A stretch of 41,300 bases of DNA from an uncultured Corynebacterium sp. Lineage in GTDB: Bacteria > Actinomycetota > Actinomycetes > Mycobacteriales > Mycobacteriaceae. Positions 24,100 through 32,276 of this stretch are shown piece by piece. Position 1 is the first letter of the stretch. Each line of letters starts with the position of its first letter. Under the pieces are notes generated by a model. It did no database searches and was not told where the DNA came from. It saw nothing but the letters and a program-made list of their open reading frames with translations. The stretch lies in NCBI RefSeq assembly GCF_946222985.1, contig NZ_CAMIFY010000022.1:1-41300 (forward strand), read 5' to 3'. The position numbers and the translations under genes were made by a program.

Positions 24100-25560
24100 T
24101 TACTTGTCGGTGTCGGGGGAGTCGGTGAGGTCGTCGACGGCGGCGCGGATGCGCTCCACGACGTCGTCGTCGGCGGCCAGGCCGTCGTCGAGCACGGCGA
24201 CCAGCGCGCGGACCGGATCGTCGGCGTCGCCGGCGGCGGCCGCGATCTCGTCGGCGCGGGTGTCGGCGACGTCGCCGTCGCGGTCCAGGACGAAGGCGAC
24301 CCACGCCGCGACGGAGGCCGCGGCGCCGGCGCCGTCGCGCCCGGCGGCGAGTTCGGCCTTGAGGATCGGCACCGCGCGCATGCGCTGCTTGGTCGCGCCG
24401 TCGATGGCGATCTGGGCCAGGTTGTGGACGATGCGGGGGTTTTCGAACCGCTCGATGAGCGCCTCGCGGTAGGCGGGGACGTCCAGGCCGTCGGCGGTGA
24501 GGTGCCGGGCGGCCTCGCCCCACAGGTCGATGACGCGGCCGCGGACCTCCGGGTCGCCGATGGCGTCGGCGACGGTGTCGTGGCCGCGCAGCTGCCCGAG
24601 GTAGGCCATGAGCGAATGGGAGCCGTTGAGCAGCCACAGCTTGCGGCGCTCGAACTGCGCGATGTCGTCGACGAACTCGGCGCCCGCGCGTTCCCACTCG
24701 GGGCGGCCGGCGGGGAATTCGCCCTCGATGATCCAGCTGGCGAAGGGCTCGGTGACCACCGGGGCGGCGTCGGCGAAGCCGGTGTGCTTTTCGACGTCGT
24801 CGAGCAGCGACTCGTTCGTCGCCGGCGTGATCCGGTCGATCGACGTCGACGGGAACGTCACCTCGGCGGCGATCCAATCGGCCAGCTCCGCGTCGACCGC
24901 GGTGGCCAGCCCGAGCACCGAAGCGCGGGTCAGGGCGCCGTTGTCGGCGATGTTGTCGCAGCTCATCACGGCCATGCCGCCGGCGGAGGCGGCGCGCCGG
25001 GCGATCAGCCCCGCGACGATGCGGCCGGCGGCGGTGGCCAGGTGGAGCTCGGAGGCGTCGTCGAGCGAATCGCCGGACAGGCCCGACAGGGCCTTCAGGT
25101 CCGCGGCGACGTCGTCGTGGGCGACGTCGAGATCGCCGGAACCGTCGAGGTGGTAGCCGGCTTCGGTGACGGTCAGGGTGACCACCGCGACGTCCGGGTC
25201 GGCCATGAGCTCGACCAGGCGCGGCAGATCGGCGGCGGGGCGGGCTTCGACGAGCGAGGTGATCAGCTCGGGTGAATCGCCCTCGCCGGAGCGGGTGACC
25301 AGGGTGTACAGGCCGTCCTGGGGTGCGAGGAGATCGGCCATGCGCGGGCCGCGGCCCGTGAAGGAGGCGTAGCCCCACTCCGGATGGGCCGGATCGGCTT
25401 CGGCGTGCTGGGTGTACCAGACCTGGTGGGCGCGGTGGAACGCGCCGAGGCCCAGGTGGATGAGGCGCACGGGGGCGGGGGTCCCGGTGGCGGGGGCGTC
25501 CGGACCGTTGCCTTCGGCGGCCGCCGCGGAGACGTTGGCGCGGTTCAGCGGGGTGCTCAC
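24100..25560 (-). CDS. uxuB: fructuronate reductase (mannitol dehydrogenase family)
   Basis: 486 aa. The Rossmann part has LIHLGLGAFHRAHQ near residue 33, and the family's catalytic K-x5-N-x2-H is KLWLLNGSHSL near 310. It reduces D-fructuronate to D-mannonate with NADH. The start is the GTG at 25560, which overlaps the uxaC stop (GTGA), a sign of translational coupling. Low-complexity Ala/Gly stretches occur near the N-terminus, and the C-terminus is Asp/Ala-rich. Mannitol or altronate activity is possible, but the neighbours favour fructuronate. Confidence 0.92.
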   Translation of the reverse strand: MSTPLNRANVSAAAAEGNGPDAPATGTPAPVRLIHLGLGAFHRAHQVWYTQHAEADPAHPEWGYASFTGRGPRMADLLAPQDGLYTLVTRSGEGDSPELITSLVEARPAADLPRLVELMADPDVAVVTLTVTEAGYHLDGSGDLDVAHDDVAADLKALSGLSGDSLDDASELHLATAAGRIVAGLIARRAASAGGMAVMSCDNIADNGALTRASVLGLATAVDAELADWIAAEVTFPSTSIDRITPATNESLLDDVEKHTGFADAAPVVTEPFASWIIEGEFPAGRPEWERAGAEFVDDIAQFERRKLWLLNGSHSLMAYLGQLRGHDTVADAIGDPEVRGRVIDLWGEAARHLTADGLDVPAYREALIERFENPRIVHNLAQIAIDGATKQRMRAVPILKAELAAGRDGAGAAASVAAWVAFVLDRDGDVADTRADEIAAAAGDADDPVRALVAVLDDGLAADDDVVERIRAAVDDLTDSPDTDK

Positions 25561-26966
25561 AGCTTGAACACCCGCCTCGGCGAGGCGTCGACGAGGTCGA
25601 CGATGATTTCGGCGGCGCGGTCCTCCGACAGGCGATGCTCGGCGACCAGGCGCGCGAGGTAGCCCGCCTCGACGCGGCGCGAGGTGTTGTGGCGCGCGGG
25701 GATGGAGCAGAAGGCGCGGGTGTCGTCGATGAATCCCGACGACCGCGAGAATCCGGCGGTGCCGGTGATGGCGCCGCGGAAGCGGTTCATGGCGTCGATC
25801 TCGTCGATGAACCACCACGGCGCTCCGACGAAGCACGACGGGTAGTAGCCGGCCATCGGCGCGAGCTCCCGGGAGAACGTGGTCTCGTCCATGGTGAACA
25901 GCACCAGGTGGAAGTCGGGGTTCTCGCCGAAGTCGCTGAGCAGGGGCCGCAGCGCGTCGGTGTACTCCATGCGGAACGGGATGTCGTGGCCGGTGTCGGC
26001 GCCGAAGCGCTCGAACGCGCTGGCCGAGTGATTGCGGTGGACGCCCGGGTGCAGGGTCATCACCAGGCCGTCGTCCTGGCACATCTCGGCGAAGCGGTAG
26101 GTCATGTTCGCCTCGAACGCGGCGGCTTCGGCGCGGGTGGCCTCGCCGCGCAGGCCCTTGTCCAGCAGACGCTGGGCGTCGGCGGCGTCGAGCGGGGCGG
26201 AGGAGGCGTCGTGGGTGCCGTGGTCGGCCGACACCGCGCCATGGTCGATGAAATGCTGCCGGCGGTTGCGCATCGCCTGCAGGTAGCCCTCGTACCCGGC
26301 CTTGCCGTCGCCGGCGACGTCGATGAGCTTTTCGACGCTCTCCCCGAACCCGGGAAGATACATCTTCGTGTACTTGTCCGGTCGGAACGTCGGCAGCACC
26401 CGCGGCGTGAACGTCGCGTCGCCGGACAGCGCGGCGTGGGCGGCGAGGTCGTCGAGCGGATCGTCGGTGGTGGCCAGCACCTCGAGGTTGAACTGCTCGG
26501 CCAGCGCCCGCGGTCGGAAATCGGGCTGGGCGATGGTGGCGGCCAACTCGTCGTAAAGCTCGTCCGCGGTATCCGCGCCGATGCGATCCGGGTCGATGCC
26601 GAAGACGTGCGCGAACTCCTGCTCCAGCCAGTACCCCGACGCGGTGCCCGCGAACAGGTGCCAGTTCTCGCAGAAGATCCGCCACGACGACCGCGGATCG
26701 GCGTCGTCGTGGCCGCCGACGCGCAGGTCGGCGAGATCCACGCCCGCGCTGTGCAGCACGCGGGTGACGTAATGGTCGGGGCTGATCAGCAGCGTGGTGG
26801 GGTCGGCGAAGGCGTCGTCGTCGACGAACATCGCGGGATCGAGGTGGCCGTGGGGGGAGATGATCGGCAATTCCTCGACGTGAGCCAGGAGCCGGCGGGC
26901 GATTTCCCGCGTTCCGGGGTCCGCCGGGAGCAACCGATCGGGGTGGGTGGCGTGTGACCTCTTCAT
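25557..26966 (-). CDS. uxaC: glucuronate isomerase
   Basis: 469 aa, the family's usual length. Metal motif PIISPHGHLDP near residue 35; further family motifs are TLHPGVHRNHS near 310 and PAWYWSF-like region SFVGAPWWFIDEI near 380. It converts D-glucuronate to D-fructuronate (or galacturonate to tagaturonate). First gene of the uxaC-uxuB-uidA unit. ATG 26966 lies only 38 bases from the candidate operator at 27005, so a repressor there would block initiation directly. Confidence 0.95.
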   Translation of the reverse strand: MKRSHATHPDRLLPADPGTREIARRLLAHVEELPIISPHGHLDPAMFVDDDAFADPTTLLISPDHYVTRVLHSAGVDLADLRVGGHDDADPRSSWRIFCENWHLFAGTASGYWLEQEFAHVFGIDPDRIGADTADELYDELAATIAQPDFRPRALAEQFNLEVLATTDDPLDDLAAHAALSGDATFTPRVLPTFRPDKYTKMYLPGFGESVEKLIDVAGDGKAGYEGYLQAMRNRRQHFIDHGAVSADHGTHDASSAPLDAADAQRLLDKGLRGEATRAEAAAFEANMTYRFAEMCQDDGLVMTLHPGVHRNHSASAFERFGADTGHDIPFRMEYTDALRPLLSDFGENPDFHLVLFTMDETTFSRELAPMAGYYPSCFVGAPWWFIDEIDAMNRFRGAITGTAGFSRSSGFIDDTRAFCSIPARHNTSRRVEAGYLARLVAEHRLSEDRAAEIIVDLVDASPRRVFKL

Positions 26967-27004
26967 GGCCCCATTGAAAGCCCTGCGGCGGAGAATCCGA
27001 AGGG

Positions 27005-27022
27005 GTTGCCAGAAGTTGCAAC
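27005..27022. promoter_or_regulatory. candidate hexuronate operator upstream of uxaC
   Basis: GTTGCCAGAAGTTGCAAC: on the minus strand TTGCAACTTCTGGCAA is an imperfect dyad, and it holds two direct GTTGC units 10 bases apart. It lies between the regulator gene and uxaC and is almost identical to the site before manD. Confidence 0.6.
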
Positions 27023-27074
27023 AGATTCGCTGCGGGGTGCGGTGAGAGGTGTGGTGCGAGGTGGTGCGCCGCGG

Positions 27075-28226
27075 TCAGTCGGACGCGCGGTTGGCGCCGA
27101 AGCCGGACGTCGACCCGCGCACGATCAGGCGCGTCGGCAGCAGGCGCGGCCGGTCCAGTGGCACGTCGGCGCCCTGGATGAGCGAAATCAGGTTCGCCGC
27201 GGCCACCCGGCCGACGGTGCGCAGCGGGGCGGCGACCGTCGTCAGCGGCGGATCGACCATGATCGTCAGCTCCGTGTTGTCGAAGCCGATGACGGCGACG
27301 TCACCGGGCACGTCGACGCCGTTGGCGCGGGCCTGGCGCACGAAACCCGCCGCGGCCAGGTCGTTGTAGCAGATCACGCCGTCGGTGGGGTTCTTGCGCC
27401 ACACCTCGAACGCGCGGGCGCCGCCGCGGATGGACGGCTCGTTGAGCCGCTGCAGATGCACCGGAACCGACCGCATCAGCTCGTACTGGGCGTCGGACGG
27501 GCGGATGCGGCGCGCCGACGTGGTGCGCTGCGGATTGTCCGCCGTCACCGATCCGACGGCGTCGAGGATGCCGCGCCACCGCATGCCGTCGGCCCACGCG
27601 CCCTCCGGGCCGGCGAGGTAGGTGATGGACTTGCAGCCGATCGTCGCCAGGTGCAGGACCGCGCGCAGCGCGCCGTCGTGGTTGTCGACCAGCACCGACG
27701 GCACTCCGGGCACCGGCCGATTGCACACGACGGTCGGGGTGGTGCGGGCGATCTTGCGGATCTCGCCCTCCGTCAACCGCGCCGACGCCAACAGCATGCC
27801 GTCGACGGCGGGGATGAGGTGCTCGGCGGCCTCGCGACCGCGGCGCGAGGATTCGTTGGCGTTGACCGCCGCGACCGCCATGCCGTGGACCACCGCGGCG
27901 TGGTCGGCGCCGCGCATGATCTCGTGGAAGAACGGGTTGGACACGTCGGCGATGACCAGGCCGAGGATGTTGCTGCGGGCCCGCGGTCCGCGCTTGCCGG
28001 GGCGGACTTCACTGACCAGCTTGTAGCCGAGTTCGCGGGCGGCGGCGAGGACCTTGTCGGCGGTCCGCGAGCTCACGCGGTCGGGGCGGCTGAAGGTGCG
28101 CGAAACGGTCGACGGCGCCACCCCGGCGCGCTCGGCGACGTCGTAGATGGTCACCGTGGGGTCGGCCGCCGCCGGATCGTCGGTCGTCTCGCCCGCCGTC
28201 TGAGCCCCCGTGTCGTCCGTCGCCAT
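27075..28226 (-). CDS. LacI family transcriptional regulator of the glucuronide locus
   Basis: 383 aa. LacI helix-turn-helix and hinge in residues 25-80 (VTIYDVAERAGVAPSTVSRTF), then a periplasmic-binding-like ligand domain (GLVIADVSNPFFHEIMRGAD, DGVICYNDLAAAGF, VIGFDNTE). The N-terminal 24 residues are an Asp/Thr/Ala-rich extension. It is encoded just upstream of uxaC on the same strand and probably represses the locus in the absence of a hexuronate; inducer unknown. ATG 28226 follows a TACCCT box by 7 bases, so the mRNA is probably leaderless. Confidence 0.92.
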   Translation of the reverse strand: MATDDTGAQTAGETTDDPAAADPTVTIYDVAERAGVAPSTVSRTFSRPDRVSSRTADKVLAAARELGYKLVSEVRPGKRGPRARSNILGLVIADVSNPFFHEIMRGADHAAVVHGMAVAAVNANESSRRGREAAEHLIPAVDGMLLASARLTEGEIRKIARTTPTVVCNRPVPGVPSVLVDNHDGALRAVLHLATIGCKSITYLAGPEGAWADGMRWRGILDAVGSVTADNPQRTTSARRIRPSDAQYELMRSVPVHLQRLNEPSIRGGARAFEVWRKNPTDGVICYNDLAAAGFVRQARANGVDVPGDVAVIGFDNTELTIMVDPPLTTVAAPLRTVGRVAAANLISLIQGADVPLDRPRLLPTRLIVRGSTSGFGANRASD

Positions 28227-28232
28227 ATGTCA

Positions 28233-28238
28233 AGGGTA
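28233..28238 (-). promoter_or_regulatory. -10 box of the LacI-type gene, flanked by CATATG repeats
   Basis: TACCCT on the minus strand, 7 bases before the ATG. CCATATGT occurs on both sides of the box (starting near 28223 and 28240), a possible pair of autoregulatory half-sites. Confidence 0.5.
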
Positions 28239-28337
28239 TCCATATGTTTCGGTCGCGGCGCGCGGAAGCGGGGACGCAGGGGCCGTCGCCCGCGTTGCGG
28301 GCATGTGACGGTGATCGGGGGCACGGGAGATGGCGCT

Positions 28338-28351
28338 TTACGACGTCGTAA
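28338..28351. promoter_or_regulatory. perfect 14-bp palindrome, likely operator
   Basis: TTACGACGTCGTAA is its own reverse complement, and outer GC bases extend the symmetry to 20 bp with one mismatched pair. It lies between the divergent LacI-type gene and the monooxygenase gene, about 175 bases before the chosen monooxygenase start. Apart from this site, 28239-28524 holds nothing clear. Confidence 0.6.
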
Positions 28352-28524
28352 TGCCGCCGGCAATCCTCCGTAACCCCCGCCCGGTTCGATGGTTTTCGGA
28401 CGTCGGCGGTGGCCTGCGGTACCTGCATCCGCGACCCGCGAGAGCGGGGCTTCGACACCCGGGTATGCCGAGTCCGCGACGACAGGTCGCAGGAGCCCCG
28501 CCGGCGGAGAATCGAGATGCCGAC

Positions 28525-30231
28525 ATGGCCCCGACCATGACCACCGCGAAGGATGCCCCCGGAACCGCAGGAGCGACCGGTGCGACCGGTGCCGCCGACG
28601 ACACGGCCGACGCGACTGCCCCGGGCGCTGCCGCCGGAACGTCTGCCGGAATGTCCGCCGAGGTCCCGTCCGACGGTCCCGCGGAGATCCCCGCCGACCG
28701 GCGGGCCGCCCTCGAGGAGCTGGCCGCCCGCGTCCGCGAGGACCTCGAGACCACCGACCCGAACACGGCGTGGAGCCTGCCGCGCGACACCGACGCCGAC
28801 GTCGCGATCGGCTCGGCCGACCCGGCTGCTCCGGCCGCCACCCCGACCGGAGCCTCACCCGCCGCCCCGGCCGCCGCCTCCGGTGCCGCGGACCTATCGG
28901 TCGCCGTCATCGGTGGCGGCCAGGCGGGCCTGGCCAGCGCCTTCGCCCTGCGACGCGCGGGCATCGCCGGAGTCCTCGTCTTCGACGCCGCCGAACCCGA
29001 CTCCGTCGGCTGCTGGGCCGACTACGCCCGGATGCACACGCTGCGCAGCCCGAAGCACATGCGCGGCATCGAACTGGACTGCCCGTCGCTGCACGTCCGC
29101 CGCTGGTACGAGGCCCGCCACGGCGCCGACGCCTGGGAGGGCATCGACCTGATCCCGCGCCTCGAATGGAACGACTACCTCGCATGGTTCCGCGACACGG
29201 CGGGCATCGAGGTGAAGTACGGGACGCGGGTCGAGGGCGTCGTCAAGCCGGAGCACCCCGGAGGCGCCTTCACGCTGCGGCTGTCCGACGGCACCTCGAC
29301 GACCGCCCGCCGCGTCGTCTACGCCCTCGGCCTCGACGGCGGCGGCGAACGCCACGTGCCCGACATGGTCTCCGACCTGCCGCGGGACCGGTGGAACCAC
29401 ACCGCCGACGCCATCGACTTCGCGGCGCTGCGCGGCAAGCGCGTCGCGGTCCTCGGCGGCGGCGCCTCCGGATTCGACAACGCCGCCTGCGCCCTCGAAG
29501 CGGGGGCGGCCCACGTCACCGTGCACATGCGCCGCGACGCCGTCCCCGACGCCAACCCCCTGCGCTGGATGGAGTTCCCCGGCATGCAGGACCACTTCCC
29601 GGGCCTGACCGACGTCGAAAAATGGGAGTTCGGCCAGTTCAACGGCGGCCTGCCGCAGCCGCCGACGCAGGCGTCGATCTGGCGGTGCATGGGCCTCGAC
29701 GGATTCCGATTGGCGCTGGGTTCGCGCTGGTCGGAGCTCTCCGTGCGTGACGACGACCCCTCGTCCCCCATCCGCATCCGCCACCACGACGGCACCGAGG
29801 AAGACGTCGACCACGTCATCGCCGCCACCGGCTACCGGGTCAACCTGGCCGCCCGGCCGGAGCTGGCCGAATTCGTCGACGACATCGCCCTGTGGTCCGA
29901 CGTCCACGAGTGGGCCGACGGGCCGTTGGCCGCGTGCCCGTACCTCGGCGACGGATTCCAGTTCACCCCGAAGGCCGGGGCCCCCGAATGGATCGGCCGG
30001 ATGTTCCACCTGTCCACGGGCGCGCGGGCGTCGATGGGCGTGTCCGGCAACCAGCTCTCGGGCATTTACTCCGGCGTGCGCAGGTTGGCGTGGCGGGTGA
30101 CCGCCGACGTCACGGCCGAGAAGTGGCCGGCGCTTTTCGAGGACTTCCGCGGCTTCCGTCACGTCGAGATCCACTCCGTCGCACCCCACGGCCCCGGCGA
30201 CGACCCGTACCCCCGCGCGCCGCGGCAGTAG
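28525..30231 (+). CDS. FAD/NAD(P)-dependent flavoprotein monooxygenase-like protein
   Basis: 568 aa from ATG 28525. After an Ala/Pro/Thr-rich, probably disordered N-terminus of about 120 residues, the FAD-binding fold begins with VAVIGGGQAGLASAFALRRAG; a second dinucleotide fold has VAVLGGGASGFDNAACALEAG near 310, and IAATGYR near 432 is the late FMO motif. The classical FMO/BVMO fingerprint (F-x-G-x3-H-x3-W) is not seen; HVPDM---DRWNHT is at that place. Substrate unknown. In-frame starts at 28330 and 28537 are possible. Monocistronic, ended by a good terminator. Confidence 0.8.
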   Translation: MAPTMTTAKDAPGTAGATGATGAADDTADATAPGAAAGTSAGMSAEVPSDGPAEIPADRRAALEELAARVREDLETTDPNTAWSLPRDTDADVAIGSADPAAPAATPTGASPAAPAAASGAADLSVAVIGGGQAGLASAFALRRAGIAGVLVFDAAEPDSVGCWADYARMHTLRSPKHMRGIELDCPSLHVRRWYEARHGADAWEGIDLIPRLEWNDYLAWFRDTAGIEVKYGTRVEGVVKPEHPGGAFTLRLSDGTSTTARRVVYALGLDGGGERHVPDMVSDLPRDRWNHTADAIDFAALRGKRVAVLGGGASGFDNAACALEAGAAHVTVHMRRDAVPDANPLRWMEFPGMQDHFPGLTDVEKWEFGQFNGGLPQPPTQASIWRCMGLDGFRLALGSRWSELSVRDDDPSSPIRIRHHDGTEEDVDHVIAATGYRVNLAARPELAEFVDDIALWSDVHEWADGPLAACPYLGDGFQFTPKAGAPEWIGRMFHLSTGARASMGVSGNQLSGIYSGVRRLAWRVTADVTAEKWPALFEDFRGFRHVEIHSVAPHGPGDDPYPRAPRQ

Positions 30232-30320
30232 GCGGGCAGCTCACCCCGCCTCGGACTTTCGGTTCGGATGCCCCTGATCGAGGTGATCCGGCCGCCGCAC
30301 CCGCTCCGCACCCGCCCCGC

Positions 30321-30353
30321 ACCCGCCCGTGATCGAATCCCGGGCGGGTTTTT
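30321..30353 (+). terminator. terminator of the monooxygenase gene
   Basis: ACCCGCCCG and CGGGCGGGT form a perfect 9-bp stem with an 11-base loop, followed by TTTTT. Confidence 0.9.
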
Positions 30354-30383
30354 CGCGGCCCCACCGCTCCGCCGCTCCACCGA

Positions 30384-30457
30384 CCGCAAACGCCTACGTT
30401 TCGCGCAGATGCCTACGTTGCAACGTGTGTATCTGCGCGCAACGTAGGCGTTTGCGG
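30384..30457. repeat. 27-bp inverted repeat with palindromic loop
   Basis: CCGCAAACGCCTACGTT plus CGCGCAGAT (30384-30410) pairs with 30431-30457 at 26 of 27 positions. The 20-base loop repeats GCCTACGTT and contains the perfect palindrome ACGTTGCAACGT (30415-30426). Located between two terminators of convergent genes. The rest of 30232-30593 holds no gene. Confidence 0.85.
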
Positions 30458-30522
30458 CGCGCTGGACCCCGGCGCCCCCTTTCCTCCGAGTTTCCGGGAC
30501 CCCGCAGTCGATCTCGGACGCG

Positions 30523-30557
30523 AAAAACCGCGGGGTGCCATTGGCACCCCGCGGTTT
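30523..30557 (-). terminator. terminator of the NCS2 permease gene
   Basis: AAACCGCGGGGTGCC and its complement form a perfect 15-bp stem with the loop ATT; TTTTT follows on the minus strand. Confidence 0.92.
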
Positions 30558-30593
30558 CGGTGTTTTCCGGTGACCGGTTGTTCCGGTTACCGG

Positions 30594-32168
30594 CTACCGG
30601 GTTCCCGCGGCGACCGCGGTGTTCTCGGTTGCGGTTTCGGTGGCGGTGTTGTCGGTGATGGCGGGCACCGCGGCGTTCTCGGCGTCGGCGGCTTCGTCCG
30701 CGACGTCATCGGCCACGGCAGCGTCGGCGTCACCAGCGGCGAGCTCGGAGCCATCGGCATCGGTCTCGCATTCCGGGGTCTCCTTCGGCGGCATGCCGAC
30801 GAGCACCACGTTGAGGATGATCGCCGCGGCCGCGCCGGCGCAGATGCCCGACCCGAGCAGCGGCTGCAGCACCTGGGGCATCGAGGAGTAGATCGCCGGC
30901 AGCACGGTCGGCAGCATGCCCAGCGACACGGACACGGCGACGACCAGTGCCTTCGAGTCGGTCAGCTCGACGGAGGCGAGGGTGCGGATGCCGGTGGCGG
31001 CGACCATGCCGAACAGCACCAGGCCGGCGCCGCCGAGGACGGGCGAGGGAATGGCGGCGACGACTTCGCCCATCTTCGGCAGGAGACCGAAGACGATGAG
31101 GATGGCGCCGGCCATGGTCGCCACCCAGCGCGAGGCGACCTTCGACATCGACACCAGGCCGACGTTCTGGGCGAAGGCGGTGTACGGGAAGGTGTTGAAG
31201 ATGCCGCCGAGGATGGTCGACAGGCCGTCGGCGCGGAGGCCGTCGGAGATCATGCGGCGGTCGGCGGGGCGGCCGACGATCTTGCCGACGGTGATGATGT
31301 CGCCGGTCGTCTCCGTCATCACGACGAGGCCGACGACGAACATGGTCAGCACCGAGCCGATTTCGAAGGTGGGCAGGCCGAAGAGGAACGGCTGCGGGAC
31401 GGCGACCCAGGAGGCTTCGCCGACGTTGGCGAAGTCGACCTGGCCGAGTGCGGCGGCCAGGGCGGTGCCGCCGATGATGCCGGCGAGGACGGCCAGGGGG
31501 CGCAGCGACTTCGGGGCGAGGACGGCGACGGCGAGGATCAGCGCGAGGGTGGCGCCGGCGAGCAGGAAGTTCATGGGTTCGCCGAAGCCGGGGTTGTCGG
31601 GATTGCCTCCGCCGCCGGAGACCCAGCCGGCGCAGACCTTCATCAGCGACAGTCCGATGATGGTGATCACGGTGCCGGTGACCAGTGGCGGGAAGAACCG
31701 CACGAGGCGGGCGAAGAAGGGGGCGATGAGCATCATCATCACGCCGGAGGCGATGACGGCGCCGTAGATGGCGGTGATGCCGTGCTGGGAGCCGATGACG
31801 ATCATCGGCGCCACGGACGCGAAGGTCACGCCCTGCATCAGCGGCAGGCGCGAGCCGAGTCGCAGGATGCCGAGGGATTGGAGGATGGAGGCGATGCCGG
31901 CGACGAAGAGGTCGGCGACGATGAGGTGGGGGAGGTGCTCGGGTTCCATCTCGCCGGCGGCGATCATGGCGCCGCCGACGATGATCGGCACGGCGACGGC
32001 GCCGGCGTACATGGCCATGACGTGCTGGAGGCCGTAGCCGAACAGTCGGGCCCAACCGGGGTGGGCGTCGACGGGGTGGACTCCGGCGTCGGGTGCGGTG
32101 GTGCTTTGCGACGGTTCCGTGTCCGACGTGGAGCGTGGTTTGTCGCCTTCTTCGGTGACGAGGGTCAT
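30594..32168 (-). CDS. NCS2 family purine permease, probably urate/xanthine
   Basis: 524 aa. Twelve to fourteen transmembrane helices (about residues 40-455) of the nucleobase-cation symporter-2 family: FGYGLQHVMAMYAGAVAVP near 43, SRLPLMQGVTFASVAPM near 105, and TGDIITVGKIVG near 288 (the family's conserved Glu/Asp segment). The last about 65 residues form an acidic Ala/Asp/Glu/Thr-rich tail, longer than usual. The neighbouring hydroxyisourate hydrolase and OHCU decarboxylase point to urate uptake. ATG 32168 has AAGGA upstream. It is the last gene of the minus-strand ureide arm, 108 bases after the hydrolase gene. Confidence 0.9.
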   Translation of the reverse strand: MTLVTEEGDKPRSTSDTEPSQSTTAPDAGVHPVDAHPGWARLFGYGLQHVMAMYAGAVAVPIIVGGAMIAAGEMEPEHLPHLIVADLFVAGIASILQSLGILRLGSRLPLMQGVTFASVAPMIVIGSQHGITAIYGAVIASGVMMMLIAPFFARLVRFFPPLVTGTVITIIGLSLMKVCAGWVSGGGGNPDNPGFGEPMNFLLAGATLALILAVAVLAPKSLRPLAVLAGIIGGTALAAALGQVDFANVGEASWVAVPQPFLFGLPTFEIGSVLTMFVVGLVVMTETTGDIITVGKIVGRPADRRMISDGLRADGLSTILGGIFNTFPYTAFAQNVGLVSMSKVASRWVATMAGAILIVFGLLPKMGEVVAAIPSPVLGGAGLVLFGMVAATGIRTLASVELTDSKALVVAVSVSLGMLPTVLPAIYSSMPQVLQPLLGSGICAGAAAAIILNVVLVGMPPKETPECETDADGSELAAGDADAAVADDVADEAADAENAAVPAITDNTATETATENTAVAAGTR

Positions 32169-32189
32169 GGCGGGTCCTTCTCGTGATTC

Positions 32190-32223
32190 GTGCGTGGTTC
32201 TGATTGGTGCGTGGTTCTGATTG
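32190..32223. repeat. exact 17-bp tandem duplication
   Basis: GTGCGTGGTTCTGATTG occurs twice without change, followed by a third GTGC. It lies in the gap between the hydrolase and permease genes, so it may be a recent duplication. Confidence 0.9.
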
Positions 32224-32276
32224 GTGCTGTGGGTCGTGCGTGGTGCGCGCGGTGGTTCGCGGCGTCGGCCGGGCGA

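Noticed and set aside
21909..24128. 739-codon open frame opposite uidA and the transporter start
   Set aside because: Same high-GC artefact; the minus strand encodes a full beta-glucuronidase here.
25561..27021. Upstream extension of the uxuB frame to nearly 1000 codons
   Set aside because: The extension is the shifted frame of uxaC; GTG 25560 with the GTGA overlap and Rossmann motif marks the true start.
28525..30231. Monooxygenase as the missing urate hydroxylase (HpxO-like)
   Set aside because: HpxO belongs to the single-dinucleotide-fold aromatic hydroxylases, whereas this protein has two Rossmann folds of FMO type; it is also separated from the ureide genes by two terminators and a palindrome.
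30415..30426. ACGTTGCAACGT as a third copy of the hexuronate operator
   Set aside because: It shares only the GTTGCAAC core and sits between terminators away from a promoter; it fits the surrounding palindrome better.
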